From Parvularcula marina (lineage in GTDB: Bacteria > Pseudomonadota > Alphaproteobacteria > Caulobacterales > Parvularculaceae): a DNA stretch of 64,000 nt. The position numbers and the translations under genes are program-made. The stretch covers positions 1,733,001-1,797,000 of the forward strand of contig NZ_QUQO01000001.1 of NCBI RefSeq assembly GCF_003399445.1, given 5' to 3'. How positions within the stretch are numbered: the stretch's first letter is position 1; the number at the start of each line of letters is the position of its first letter. Below the pieces are notes generated by a model that saw only the letters and a program-made list of their open reading frames with translations, did no database searches and had not been told where the DNA came from. Below are positions 27,467-36,565 of this stretch, piece after piece.

Positions 27467-28906
27467 TCACACCTTCCCCAGCTTGATGACGCGCATCTTG
27501 TCCTGAGTCATCTCGTGCATGGTGTGGCCAATGCCGCCGACGCCGTGCCCGGACTGTTTCCGGCCTGCAAAGGGCATCCAGTCAACCCGGAAGGCGGTGT
27601 GGTCATTGATCATCACCGCCGTCGCATCAAGCCGCCGCGAGGCGTCCATCGCGATATCGAGGTTTTTCGTGAAGACCGCCGCCTGGAACGCGAAAGGCAG
27701 GTCGTTTGACTTCGCAATCGCCTCATCAAGGCTGTCTACGGAGTAAATGCAGATGACCGGCCCGAAAATTTCCAAGGTCGAGACCCGCGCATCGGCGGGC
27801 GGATCAAGCAGGATGGTCGGCGCATAGGTCGTCTCGCCCAAACGCTCCCCGCCGGTCACGACCTTGGCGCCGCCTGCCTTTGCCTCATTGACCCATTCCT
27901 CAACCCGGTCGACTTCACGTGGACGGATCAGGGGCCCACATTCGGTCTTGGCCGAGACCGCATCGCCGACCACCAGCCGGGCCGCGCCATGCGCCAATTG
28001 CTCGGCAATCGCCGGGGCCATTTTGCGCGGCGCATAGACCCGCTGGACCGACACGCAGACCTGCCCTGAATGATACATCCCGCCTTTCAGGAGGGAGGGG
28101 ATCATCTCGGAGAAATCGGCATCCTCCGCCACAATCACGGGGGCCAGCCCGCCATGCTCCAGCGCGCAGCGCGTGCCGGGCGCCAGTTTCGATCGCAGCA
28201 TCCAGCCGACCTTGGCCGAGCCGATAAAGGAGAAGAAATGCGTACGCGGATCAGTTGCCATCTGCTCCGCCCCGACCCGGTCATTGAGGACAAAGCGGCA
28301 CCATTCTTCGGGCAGCCCTGCCTGATGGAAAATGTTCACCAGCGTCTGGCAGGAGAGAGGCGTGTCCGCAGATGGTTTGACGAGGACCGGACAGCCCGCC
28401 GCCACCGCCGGGCCGACCTGATGCACGATCAGATTGAGCGGATGGTTGAAGGCCGAGAGCGCAACGACCGGCCCGATGGGCTCGCGCTGGGAAAAGGCGA
28501 TGCGCCCCGCCCCCGCTGCGGTGAGATCCATCGGGATCTCCTCGCCCTTGATCTCCGCGATGCCGTGAGCGCAGAGGCCGATGCCGTCGATGGCGCGCGT
28601 GACCTCCACGATCGCGTCCTGCAGCGGTTTGCCGCCTTCATTGGCGATCTGATGCGCCAGCGCGTCGGCATTGTCCTCCATGATCCCGGCGGCCCGAGCG
28701 AGGATGTCGATACGCTTATGCGCCGGCAGCCACGCATTGCGGTTCCGGTGCAGTGCCTGCGCCTGATCGAGATAACCGTCGACCACATCCCACGGGTTCA
28801 TGGCGACTTCGCCGATTTTCTTGAGGGAATAGGGATTGACGACGTCGACCTTGCCGCCACCGCCGGATGCGCCGCGCGATTTGCCGCTGAACCGTGATCT
28901 TAGCAT
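27467..28906 (-). CDS. Aldehyde dehydrogenase family protein
   Basis: 479 aa. The NAD(P)-binding and catalytic elements are complete: SAFNHPLNLIVHQV, FIGSAKVGW, the Glu in LEHGGLAPV and the nucleophile Cys in HSGQVCVSVQRV. EIFGPVICIY lies near residue 383. It resembles the phosphorylating/succinate-semialdehyde-like branch (LEHGG instead of LELGG), but the substrate cannot be named. GAGGGGG precedes the ATG. It stands alone, convergent with the dipeptidase gene. Confidence 0.9.
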   Translation of the reverse strand: MLRSRFSGKSRGASGGGGKVDVVNPYSLKKIGEVAMNPWDVVDGYLDQAQALHRNRNAWLPAHKRIDILARAAGIMEDNADALAHQIANEGGKPLQDAIVEVTRAIDGIGLCAHGIAEIKGEEIPMDLTAAGAGRIAFSQREPIGPVVALSAFNHPLNLIVHQVGPAVAAGCPVLVKPSADTPLSCQTLVNIFHQAGLPEEWCRFVLNDRVGAEQMATDPRTHFFSFIGSAKVGWMLRSKLAPGTRCALEHGGLAPVIVAEDADFSEMIPSLLKGGMYHSGQVCVSVQRVYAPRKMAPAIAEQLAHGAARLVVGDAVSAKTECGPLIRPREVDRVEEWVNEAKAGGAKVVTGGERLGETTYAPTILLDPPADARVSTLEIFGPVICIYSVDSLDEAIAKSNDLPFAFQAAVFTKNLDIAMDASRRLDATAVMINDHTAFRVDWMPFAGRKQSGHGVGGIGHTMHEMTQDKMRVIKLGKV

Positions 28907-29010
28907 GCCTCATACCCCCTCAAGGCGCTTCTGTGCGAAGCCTAACCCGAAGAGGGCGCGGGGACCAGAGCGCGGCGTAGTCGTCCACCAGACGGGCCAG
29001 TCAGCCCCTC

Positions 29011-29733
29011 TCAGTTGCCTATCTGGAATTCGATAGTCGTCCGCACCCCTTCCCGAGCGACTGGCTGGCGGTCCACGATTTTGGGCGCGTAGACCCATTG
29101 CACGACAGACTTCTCCGCCGCCCTTTTGTAGCAGGAGCGCGTTGCGTCAACCGTCTTCACATTGATCGGCGCGCCTTCTGCCGTCACATCAAATTCGAGC
29201 ACCACCCTCGCATTCCAGACACCTGGACCATTCACACAACGCCTGAAATCGGCATATTCAGGCGGAACCCGCAACAGAGGCTGCGCATCACGATCAAGCC
29301 CGCCTTCCTCTTCCATGAGGGTACGGATTTTATGGATCGTCTCTTCTGTGATCCGGTACTCAAGCGTTGCGGTGAGCTTCCTGTCCTCCGCCGACCCTTT
29401 CCGTGCAGATTTATAATCATAGAGCCAGACTTTCGTTATCGTGACTGCCGAAAGATCAAGGCACGGATTGGTCGAAGACTGGACGGCGATATTCTCCGTC
29501 CTGCCATTCCAATCAACGTCATAGCCGACCGTCACGGTGCCGATGAATCCATCTTCCGGGTAGTTGTCCGGATCGATACAGTAATAATAAAGCCCCAGCG
29601 GCGGAGCCTGCCGTGAGATCGGGACGGGCTTTTTATCATCAACAGCCCCGGCCAGAGCCGGCGCCGAGCCTAACAACAGCACAAGGAGGAAAGACAGAAC
29701 GCCCCCCGCACGCGTCTTGAACTTACTGCTCAT
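29011..29733 (-). CDS. Exported protein with two TonB C-terminal-like modules
   Basis: 240 aa from ATG 29733 (AAGGGG eight bases upstream); the open frame begins further upstream but without signal-peptide logic. The signal peptide runs to about residue 28 (ALAGAV). Two similar halves follow. The first has GFIGTVTVGYDVDWNGRTENI, and the second VWNARVVLEFDVTAEGAPINV, each then a conserved Cys and a basic helix with VQWVY or VWLYD. These match TonB-C folds. There is no membrane anchor other than the signal and no Pro-rich spacer, so it is not a normal TonB. Role unknown. Confidence 0.72.
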   Translation of the reverse strand: MSSKFKTRAGGVLSFLLVLLLGSAPALAGAVDDKKPVPISRQAPPLGLYYYCIDPDNYPEDGFIGTVTVGYDVDWNGRTENIAVQSSTNPCLDLSAVTITKVWLYDYKSARKGSAEDRKLTATLEYRITEETIHKIRTLMEEEGGLDRDAQPLLRVPPEYADFRRCVNGPGVWNARVVLEFDVTAEGAPINVKTVDATRSCYKRAAEKSVVQWVYAPKIVDRQPVAREGVRTTIEFQIGN

Positions 29734-29921
29734 CAGCATCCCCTTCTTCTTGCCGGCCAGATTTACTTCACCCGGAATAGAGGAAAGCACCTGCCAGCTT
29801 GCACGGCGACATGACGGCCCTCTACTGACAGCCATCGGCCCTATCGGAGGCTAGATCAGGAAATTCTCGCACACGCCCTGCCCCCAAGAGGAAAGAGCCT
29901 CGCACAAAAGTTGTACCGGAG

Positions 29922-30689
29922 CTAGCCCTCGCGGTGTACGGCAAACGGCCCAAAGGCCTGATCGACCGGCATCAACTCGATACGGTTGACGTTGATATGG
30001 GCAGGCAGCGCCAGAACATCCGTGATCACCCGGGCGATATCATCCCCGGTCATGCTGTCCGCGCCCTCATAGACCTTGTCCGCTTTTCCTTTGTCGCCTT
30101 CGAATCTGACAAGCGAGAACTCCGTATCCGTCATACCCGGCTCGACCGAGGTGACACGGACCTTCGCGCCCAGAAGATCGGCTCGCAGATTGAGTGAGAA
30201 TTGCGTCACGAAGGCCTTGGTCGCGCCATAGGCATTACCGCCCGGATAGGGATATGATCCGGCAACAGAGGAAATATTGATGACATCGGCACGCGGCAGC
30301 GATTTCAGTCTCGGCAGGAAGCCCCGCGTCAGATGCACAAGGCCCGTCACATTGGTCGCAATCATCTGATCCCAGTGAGAAAGCTCCGCCTCCGCCGCGC
30401 CTGAGAGCCCGAGCGCCAACCCCGCATTGTTGATGAGGATATCGGGTTGCCAGTCCTCCGAAAGCGTTGCGGGGAACCCATCGACCGCGTCCAGATCCAT
30501 CATGTCGAGCTGGGCGGTCTTGAGCCGGTCCGTCCCCGCCTCTTTCTCAAGCGCGTCGAGCCGGTCCGTCCGGCGCCCCGTTGCGACAACTTTCGCGCCG
30601 CCCGCCAGCAGCCGCAGCACGGTGGCGCGACCGATCCCTGACGTGGCCCCGGTGACAAGGGCAGTCCGGTTTTCAAATTGATCCGTCAT
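29922..30689 (-). CDS. SDR family NADP-dependent oxidoreductase (YdfG-like)
   Basis: 255 aa. The cofactor motif TGATSGIGRA and the Arg-rich ATGRRTDRL favour NADP. NNAG lies near residue 88, catalytic Ser in INISSVAGSYPYPG and YGATK near 154. YdfG-like enzymes oxidise 3-hydroxy acids such as serine, allo-threonine or 3-hydroxyisobutyrate. That would suit the valine-degradation genes nearby, but this is only a possibility. It lies 18 bases downstream of lpd on the same strand. Confidence 0.88.
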   Translation of the reverse strand: MTDQFENRTALVTGATSGIGRATVLRLLAGGAKVVATGRRTDRLDALEKEAGTDRLKTAQLDMMDLDAVDGFPATLSEDWQPDILINNAGLALGLSGAAEAELSHWDQMIATNVTGLVHLTRGFLPRLKSLPRADVINISSVAGSYPYPGGNAYGATKAFVTQFSLNLRADLLGAKVRVTSVEPGMTDTEFSLVRFEGDKGKADKVYEGADSMTGDDIARVITDVLALPAHINVNRIELMPVDQAFGPFAVHREG

Positions 30690-30707
30690 CGGCTTTCCTG
30701 TCTCAGC

Positions 30708-32096
30708 TTAGATATGAAGGGCGTGCCCGAGTGCCTTGAGGGCCGCTTCCTGCACGCCTTCTGATTTCGTCGGATGCGCATGGATCGTGCCCGCCACATC
30801 TTCGAGCCGCGCGCCCATCTCGATCGCCGTCGAGAACTGCGCGGAAAGTTCGGACACATCCGCGCCCACGGCCTGAAAGCCGAGAATGACGTGATTGTCC
30901 GCACGCGCAGTGGCTTTTACGAAGCCGGTCTCGTTCTCCATCGTCATTGCACGGCCATTTGCAAGGAAGGGGAACACACCGACCCTGACGTCGATGCCCA
31001 GTTCTTTTGCCCGCGCCTCGCCAATGCCGACCTGCACCACCTCCGGATCGGTAAAGCAGATTTCCGGAATGGCCCGCTTGTCCCAGGCCCGGTTCTCGCC
31101 CGAGATGATCTCCGCAACCATCTCGCCCTGCGCCATGGCGCGGTGCGCGAGCATCGGATTACCCGTCACATCGCCGATGGCCCAGACGCCAGTCATCGAG
31201 GTGCGGCACCGCTCATCAATCTTCAGGAACGGGCCATCCATCGCAAGGTCGAGTTCTTCGAGCCCCCAGCCGTCTGTGCGCGGACGGCGCCCGACCGTAA
31301 CGAGCACCTTTGCCGCCTCGATGTGAGAGGCCTTTCCATCCACCTCGACAGCAAGGCGGCCATTTTCATAACCCTTGGCCAGCGTGCCGAGATGCAACTC
31401 GATCCCCAGCTCTTTCATCCGTCCAAGGACGGGCTTCACGAGATCACGATCATAGCTCGGCATGATGCCGTCCGTCGCCTCAACCACGGTGACCTTCGCA
31501 CCGAGCTTGGCCATAGCCATGCCCAGCTCCATGCCGATATAGCCGCCGCCGACAACCGCGAGGGTTTCGGGCACCGCCTGAAGATCAAGCGCCGTTGTGG
31601 AGGACAGGATATCTCCGCCAAACGGCATGAAGGGCAGCTCCACCGAGGAAGACCCCGTCGCGATGATGATGTTCTTTGCCCGGATGTCCTGATGACCGTC
31701 TTCCGTCTTCACCCGCACGGTTTTGCCGTCGATGAATGTGGCCCAGCCGCGCATTGTTTCAACACCGGCTTTTTTTAGAAGGCCAGCAACACCTTTGTTC
31801 AGCCGTCCGACGATCCCGTCTTTCCATTTGACGGTCTGGGCAAGATCAAGCGCTGGCGCCACCGTCGTGATGCCGATCTGGCTGCCCTCCTGCATATGAG
31901 ATATCTTATGGAATTCCTCGGCTGCATGGATCATCGCCTTTGACGGGATACAGCCGACATTCAGGCAGCAGCCGCCAAGCGGGCCGTCATCAACCAGCAT
32001 CGTATCGAGCCCCAACTGCCCGGCCCGGATCCCCGCGACATAGCCACCCGGCCCGCCACCGATAACAAGAACATTCGTAGTGATAGGATTTGGCAT
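30708..32096 (-). CDS. lpdA: Dihydrolipoamide dehydrogenase (E3)
   Basis: 462 aa. FAD-binding [17 protein letters not shown] at the N-terminus, redox disulfide in [13 protein letters not shown]-binding [12 protein letters not shown] near residue 180 and the FAD site [13 protein letters not shown] near 313. The catalytic His-Glu is in the C-terminal HAHPTKSE. It reoxidises the lipoyl arm of 2-oxo acid dehydrogenases. The bkd genes 2 kb upstream on the same strand are the likely client, separated by EVE, GIY-YIG and repeat genes. Confidence 0.93.
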   Translation of the reverse strand: MPNPITTNVLVIGGGPGGYVAGIRAGQLGLDTMLVDDGPLGGCCLNVGCIPSKAMIHAAEEFHKISHMQEGSQIGITTVAPALDLAQTVKWKDGIVGRLNKGVAGLLKKAGVETMRGWATFIDGKTVRVKTEDGHQDIRAKNIIIATGSSSVELPFMPFGGDILSSTTALDLQAVPETLAVVGGGYIGMELGMAMAKLGAKVTVVEATDGIMPSYDRDLVKPVLGRMKELGIELHLGTLAKGYENGRLAVEVDGKASHIEAAKVLVTVGRRPRTDGWGLEELDLAMDGPFLKIDERCRTSMTGVWAIGDVTGNPMLAHRAMAQGEMVAEIISGENRAWDKRAIPEICFTDPEVVQVGIGEARAKELGIDVRVGVFPFLANGRAMTMENETGFVKATARADNHVILGFQAVGADVSELSAQFSTAIEMGARLEDVAGTIHAHPTKSEGVQEAALKALGHALHI

Positions 32097-32107
32097 AGAG
32101 TTCCCTC

Positions 32108-32455
32108 CTATTGAGGACGCCCTTCAGGGAACTGGTCCTCATATCTCTCAAATTCTTTGGCTGTCAGTCCAAATAGCGAAGGATAGAGGTCGTTCCAATC
32201 GCGATTATGCTCTTCGATCAGCCTGATCTTCCATGCGCGGCGCCATTTTTTGAGCCGTTTCTCGCGTGCAATCGCCTCGTCGACATCTTCAAAAGCTTCA
32301 TGCCAGACAAGACGGGTAACCCCATATTTCGCCGTGAACCCCTTTATCCGTTTCGTACGGTGCTCCCACACCCTTTTCGCCAGATCACTCGTCACACCGA
32401 TATAGAGCGTGCCATGCTTCCCCGATGCGAGGAGGTAGACGGAATAAGTTTTCAC
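32108..32455 (-). CDS. GIY-YIG nuclease superfamily protein
   Basis: 115 aa single-domain protein. [19 protein letters not shown] carries the GIY-YIG core in its usual small-protein variant, followed by LAKRVWEH and the Glu-bearing [19 protein letters not shown]. Such UPF0213-like proteins are widespread; nuclease activity is inferred from fold only. It is separated from lpdA by 11 bases and has a repeat element on its upstream side. Confidence 0.88.
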   Translation of the reverse strand: MKTYSVYLLASGKHGTLYIGVTSDLAKRVWEHRTKRIKGFTAKYGVTRLVWHEAFEDVDEAIAREKRLKKWRRAWKIRLIEEHNRDWNDLYPSLFGLTAKEFERYEDQFPEGRPQ

Positions 32456-32464
32456 CCTCCCCTC

Positions 32465-32594
32465 CTGTCATCCCGGACGGCGCATAGCGGCGATCCGGGA
32501 TCCATAATTGATGATAAGCCTCCCCAGCCACCGGCCCGGCATCCCGATTATGGTTTCCGGGCTCGCAAGCTCTGCTTGCGCCCCGGAATGACAG
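32465..32594. repeat. Pair of inverted REP-like elements
   Basis: CTGTCATCCCGG at the left end matches CCGGAATGACAG at the right end in inverse orientation. Each half is itself a hairpin (TCCCGGA with TCCGGGA; TTCCGGG with CCCCGGAA). The form matches the short GTCATCCCGG-type intergenic repeats common in alphaproteobacteria. It fills the gap between the EVE and GIY-YIG genes, with no coding signal. Confidence 0.75.
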
Positions 32595-32595
32595 C

Positions 32596-33021
32596 TCATG
32601 GCTTCACGCCGCCCAAATTGCAGATCTCTTTCCACTCCGCCGCCGTCACCGGCTGCACCGAGAGGCGGGAATTCTTCACAAGGACCATCTCGGCAAGGCT
32701 GTCTTTTGCCTTGATCTCCTGCAGCGTGACCGGCGTTTTGAGCGGCTCTATCGCCTTGATGGTCACGCATTCCCATGGGGAGCCAGGCTCCGCCGTCGGA
32801 TCGGGTTTTGCTTCCTCGATCACCTCGACGATACCGACAATCTCCCGTGTTTTCTGGGAGTGATAGAAGAACGCCTTATCCCCGGCCTTCATCTCCTGCA
32901 TATAATTCTTGGCCTGATGATTGCGCACGCCATCCCACGGCTCCCCCGCATCGCCTTTGGCGACTTGCTGGTCCCACGACCAGGTGGAAGGTTCCGATTT
33001 CATCAGCCAGTAACTGGGCAT
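32596..33021 (-). CDS. EVE-domain protein
   Basis: 141 aa from ATG 33021 (AAGGGAG upstream); an open frame extends 57 codons further but lacks family features. The EVE signature is clear: YWLMKSEPSTWSWD at the start, WDGVRNHQAKNYM, GDKAFFYHSQ near residue 55 and SRLSVQPV near the end. PUA-like EVE domains bind modified bases in RNA or DNA (thymocyte nuclear protein 1 family). Partner and target are unknown. No methyltransferase or restriction gene is adjacent. Confidence 0.92.
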   Translation of the reverse strand: MPSYWLMKSEPSTWSWDQQVAKGDAGEPWDGVRNHQAKNYMQEMKAGDKAFFYHSQKTREIVGIVEVIEEAKPDPTAEPGSPWECVTIKAIEPLKTPVTLQEIKAKDSLAEMVLVKNSRLSVQPVTAAEWKEICNLGGVKP

Positions 33022-33245
33022 GTGCGCTCCCTTGAATTGAACCAGCCCACTCGATGTGCATTTCCCGATGCGGCGGGCAGACATTTCATGACCGCATAAC
33101 AGCAGGCTTCCTGTTATAAAACCATGCTCTGCCGGGCTGCATCCGATACAATTTGAGACAAGATTGCCGCAATCCGGCCCGCCGCCCGCCATCGCGCAGC
33201 GGAACGCTCATTCCGGCCCGGAAGGGCCAATGAAAGGAGCATGTT

Positions 33246-33959
33246 ATGCGAAAACGACAGATGGTCGCCGCCCTCGCGGCGGCCGGCGCGCTGCTGGGTA
33301 TCGGCAGTGCGGCGCAGGCCGGTGAATGGCGGCTCGATCCATGGCGATGCCCCGATTTAAGGGAGGATATCCTCGACGCCCGGGTTAATTACGGGCGGGC
33401 GGATCGGCGCGAAGACCGGATCGACAGGCGGTACACGAACTGCCCGCGCAGCGCGTGGGTATATGTCGGCGACCGTTATGACCGATACGGCCGATATTAC
33501 AGTGATTACCGTGCTGGGCCGCCCCGATACCGGGACTATGCCTATCGGAACGGTTATCTGATCGGATCGATCGGGGACGCCTATTTCCGGATTGTCCTGA
33601 CCGATAATGACCGCTTCCAGCGTTATTATCGGTACTCGCCTCATTATTATCGGCGTGACGTCAGATATGACCACCGGAATGATCATCGCGATCAGCGTTA
33701 TGCACGGCGCGAAAACCACCGGGACGACCGCTATGATCGCCGCAATGACCGACGCGATGATCGTGGAGACCGACGCAATGACAGGCGTGATGATCACAGC
33801 GACAGGCGCAATGATCGGCGGGACGATCGCGGAGATCGTCGCGACGACAGAAGGGATGACCGGGGCGACCGGCGAGATGATCGCAGGGATGACAGGCGTC
33901 AGGGGCGCGGCAACGAAAGCGGCAGAGCCCCGTCTGCCGTGAAGGGCCGGGCCGGTTAA
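33246..33959 (+). CDS. Exported Arg/Asp repeat protein
   Basis: 237 aa. Signal peptide about 1-25 (AAQA-GEW). A middle part of about 120 residues is rich in Tyr, Arg and Asp (DRYDRYGRYYSDYR). Residues 164-218 are five tandem copies of an 11-residue unit of the type DRRNDRRDDRG; the last two copies have Asp in place of Asn. The DNA unit is 33 bases. I do not recognise a family beyond generic exported RcnB-like, low-complexity proteins. AAAGGAGC precedes the ATG, and a perfect terminator follows. Confidence 0.72.
   Translation: MRKRQMVAALAAAGALLGIGSAAQAGEWRLDPWRCPDLREDILDARVNYGRADRREDRIDRRYTNCPRSAWVYVGDRYDRYGRYYSDYRAGPPRYRDYAYRNGYLIGSIGDAYFRIVLTDNDRFQRYYRYSPHYYRRDVRYDHRNDHRDQRYARRENHRDDRYDRRNDRRDDRGDRRNDRRDDHSDRRNDRRDDRGDRRDDRRDDRGDRRDDRRDDRRQGRGNESGRAPSAVKGRAG
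33735..33899 (+). repeat. Five tandem 33-base coding repeats
   Basis: Encodes five 11-residue units within the exported Arg/Asp protein, each differing at one or two residues (DRG, DHS, DRG, DRG, DRR endings). The copy number may vary between strains. Confidence 0.8.
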
Positions 33960-33962
33960 ACG

Positions 33963-33991
33963 AAAGGCAGAAGGTAAGCCCTTCTGCCTTT
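33963..33991. terminator. Bidirectional-type terminator hairpin
   Basis: AAAGGCAGAAGG pairs perfectly with CCTTCTGCCTTT around TAAGC. It lies three bases after the stop of the Arg/Asp repeat gene and 30 bases beyond the convergent E2 stop, with T-rich sequence on the plus side. Confidence 0.9.
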
Positions 33992-34021
33992 TATCCCTTA
34001 CGCTGAATGACCGGGCGATCC

Positions 34022-35338
34022 TCAGATGAAGAGGGTCGCCGGGTTTTCAAGATAGGCTTTGATCGACTGCACGAACTCCGCCGCATCCCAACCATCGACA
34101 ATACGATGATCGAAACCGGAGGAGAGGTTCATCAGCTTGCGCGGCACGACATGACCATTCGCGTCATAGCGCGGCAGGGTCTGGATCTTATTAACCCCGA
34201 CAATGGCGACCTCCGGATGGTTGATCACCGGCGTTGTCACGAGCCCGCCCATCGGCCCCAGCGAGGTGATGGTGATGGTCGAGCCTGAAAGCTCTTCGCG
34301 TTTGGCCGACCCATCGCGCGCGGCAGAAGAAAGCCGCAGCACTTCCGCTGCGTTCTGCCAGACATCATTCGCCTCGGCATGGCGGATCACGGGGACGATC
34401 AGGCCATTATCCGTCTGCGTTGCAATACCGATATGCGCCCCGCCAAAACGATGAACGACACCTGCATCATCGTCAAACCGTGCATTGATATGCGGGAATT
34501 TCCGCAAGGTGAGCACCATGGCCCGCATCAGATAAGGCAGGACGGTCAGCTTTGGCCGGTCACCGCGGCCCGCATTCATATGCGCGCGCAGATCTTCGAG
34601 GGCAGTGACATCCACCTCTTCCACATAAGTGATGTGCGGAATACGGCGTTTGGACTCCTGCATTTTCTCGGCGATCTTCCGGCGCAGGCCGATGACCTTC
34701 ACTTCCTCGACAGACGTGTCGGGAGCGAAGGTCGCACCTGATCCGCCGGGCACCTTTGCCGGAGACTGGCCTGAAATATAGCTGTCGAGATCCTCATGGG
34801 TGATCCGGCCAGCAGGGCCTGTTCCGTAGACGAATTGCAGATCGACCCCTTGTGCGCGAGCCCGCGCCCGCACTGCCGGGGAGGCCAGCGGCTTGTCATT
34901 GACATCGCGCGCACGCGGAAGATCGACGAGCCGTGAAGCTGCCGGTTGCGCTTGTACAGGGGCAGGCTCAGTTTTCGGCGCTGGAGCAGGCGCGGCTTTG
35001 GGTTCGGGTGCAGGGCTTTCCTCTGCAACCGGCGCCTTTTCTTCCGCAGGGGCCGTGGCGGCAGCGGACGCAGAATCTTCCTTCGTGTTGCCCGCACCTT
35101 CGACTTCGAGCTTGATGATCTCGGAGCCGACCGCGACGACTTCGCCGACAGCCGGGCCGATCCACAACACCTTGCCTTTGCGGGGGCTCGGGATTTCGAC
35201 GGTCGCCTTGTCAGTCATGACATCAGCGAGATTCTGATCCGGTTCGACCTCGTCTCCGGGCTTGATGTGAAGCTCGACAAATTCGGCTTCCGCAACACCC
35301 TCGCCGACATCTGGCAATTTAATAACGTGTACGCCCAT
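34022..35338 (-). CDS. bkdB: Branched-chain 2-oxo acid dehydrogenase E2
   Basis: 438 aa. Lipoyl domain (about 1-80) with the lipoylated Lys in MTDKATVEIPS, an Ala/Pro linker (90-140), and an E3/E1-binding domain with ASPAVRARARAQGVD and GPAGRITHEDL. The catalytic acyltransferase domain ends DHRIVDGWDAAEF (His near 412). It transfers branched acyl groups from E1 to CoA. Its start follows the stop of the 62-residue membrane gene with no gap, so translation is coupled within the bkd operon. Confidence 0.92.
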   Translation of the reverse strand: MGVHVIKLPDVGEGVAEAEFVELHIKPGDEVEPDQNLADVMTDKATVEIPSPRKGKVLWIGPAVGEVVAVGSEIIKLEVEGAGNTKEDSASAAATAPAEEKAPVAEESPAPEPKAAPAPAPKTEPAPVQAQPAASRLVDLPRARDVNDKPLASPAVRARARAQGVDLQFVYGTGPAGRITHEDLDSYISGQSPAKVPGGSGATFAPDTSVEEVKVIGLRRKIAEKMQESKRRIPHITYVEEVDVTALEDLRAHMNAGRGDRPKLTVLPYLMRAMVLTLRKFPHINARFDDDAGVVHRFGGAHIGIATQTDNGLIVPVIRHAEANDVWQNAAEVLRLSSAARDGSAKREELSGSTITITSLGPMGGLVTTPVINHPEVAIVGVNKIQTLPRYDANGHVVPRKLMNLSSGFDHRIVDGWDAAEFVQSIKAYLENPATLFI

Positions 35339-35527
35339 TTAGCCCCCCATCCGGCGGCCGGTGACGATACGCAGGACCGTCGCAAGAATAATGATCGCCG
35401 GGGCGATGATGCGAAGGGCGCCGACCCGGCCGGACGCGACCTCTTCAACCGCCGGATAGTCAACGACGAGGATCATGCCGATCATGGCCGCTGCGATGAT
35501 CACCAGAATTTCGGTTACCAGTCTCAT
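35339..35527 (-). CDS. Small membrane protein inside the bkd operon
   Basis: 62 aa, not recognised. Two hydrophobic helices (about 4-24 and 38-56) are joined by a short acidic turn (DYPAVEEVASGR), and the C-terminus is basic (RIVTGRRMGG). Its ATG directly abuts the stop codon of E1-beta and its stop directly abuts the E2 start. That tight packing argues that it is real and made in step with the complex. It might tether the complex to the membrane or help uptake of branched-chain substrates. Confidence 0.7.
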   Translation of the reverse strand: MRLVTEILVIIAAAMIGMILVVDYPAVEEVASGRVGALRIIAPAIIILATVLRIVTGRRMGG

Positions 35528-36562
35528 TTACCCCTCCATGACTTCGCGCAATGCCGCGCCAACACGCTCCGGACCCGGCAGATAAGCCCATTCCTGCGCA
35601 TGCGGATAAGGTGTGTCCCAACCGCAGACCCGCAGGATCGGCGCTTCGAGATGATAGAAACAGCGCTCCTCGACAAGCGCGAGCAGCTCACCCGCAAAGC
35701 CGCCCGTCTGGGTCGCTTCATGTATGATGACGCAGCGGCCCGTCTTCTGGACGCTTTCATTGATCGTATCGAGATCAAGCGGAATGAGGGAGCGAAGGTC
35801 GATCACTTCAGCATCAATGCCGGTCTCTTCGGCTGCCGCTTTGGCAACATAGACCATGGTGCCATAAGCGAGCACGGTCACATCACTGCCGGAGCGTTTA
35901 ATATCCGCCTTACCCAGAGGAATATTGTAATAACCCTCCGGCACCTTGCCATCTTCGTGCTTGGACCACGGCGTCAGCGGCTTTTCATGATGGCCATCAA
36001 AGGGGCCATTATAAAGGCGTTTCGGCTCGAGGAAGATGACCGGGTCAGGATCCTCAATCGCGGAGATCAGGAGGCCCTTGGCGTCATAGGGCGTGCAGGG
36101 CTGGACGACCTTGATGCCTGAAACGTGCGTAAAACAGGCTTCCGGGCTCTGTGAGTGCGTCTGACCGCCGAAAATACCGCCGCCCGTTGGGGTACGGATG
36201 GTGATCGGGCAGGTAAACTCCCCCGCCGAGCGATAGCGGATACGCGAGGCTTCCTGCGTGATCTGGTCGTAAGCCGGGAAGATATAGTCGGCGAACTGAA
36301 TTTCAACGCAGGGCTTCAAGCCATAGGCCGCCATGCCGATTGCCGTACCGACAATACCGCCTTCTGAAATCGGCGCATCGAAAACGCGGTTCTGGCCGTA
36401 TTTCTTCTGAAGGCCAGCGGTGACGCGGAAGACGCCGCCGAAATAGCCAACATCCTCGCCATAAACGACGACATCGGGATCGCGCTCAAGCATGACGTCA
36501 TGCGCATCGCGTAGCGCCTCGATCATGTTCATGGAGCGGGTGTTCGTGACAGTATCAGACAT
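35528..36562 (-). CDS. bkdA2: Branched-chain 2-oxo acid dehydrogenase E1 beta
   Basis: 344 aa. A transketolase pyrimidine domain (DVVVYGEDVGYFGGVFRVT, with the Glu that activates ThDP) is followed by a transketolase C-terminal domain (VTVLAYGTMVYVA, then VIDLRSLIPLD and HEATQTGGF). It pairs with the alpha subunit to decarboxylate keto acids of valine, leucine and isoleucine. Three bases separate it from the alpha gene upstream. Confidence 0.94.
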   Translation of the reverse strand: MSDTVTNTRSMNMIEALRDAHDVMLERDPDVVVYGEDVGYFGGVFRVTAGLQKKYGQNRVFDAPISEGGIVGTAIGMAAYGLKPCVEIQFADYIFPAYDQITQEASRIRYRSAGEFTCPITIRTPTGGGIFGGQTHSQSPEACFTHVSGIKVVQPCTPYDAKGLLISAIEDPDPVIFLEPKRLYNGPFDGHHEKPLTPWSKHEDGKVPEGYYNIPLGKADIKRSGSDVTVLAYGTMVYVAKAAAEETGIDAEVIDLRSLIPLDLDTINESVQKTGRCVIIHEATQTGGFAGELLALVEERCFYHLEAPILRVCGWDTPYPHAQEWAYLPGPERVGAALREVMEG

Positions 36563-36565
36563 TGA

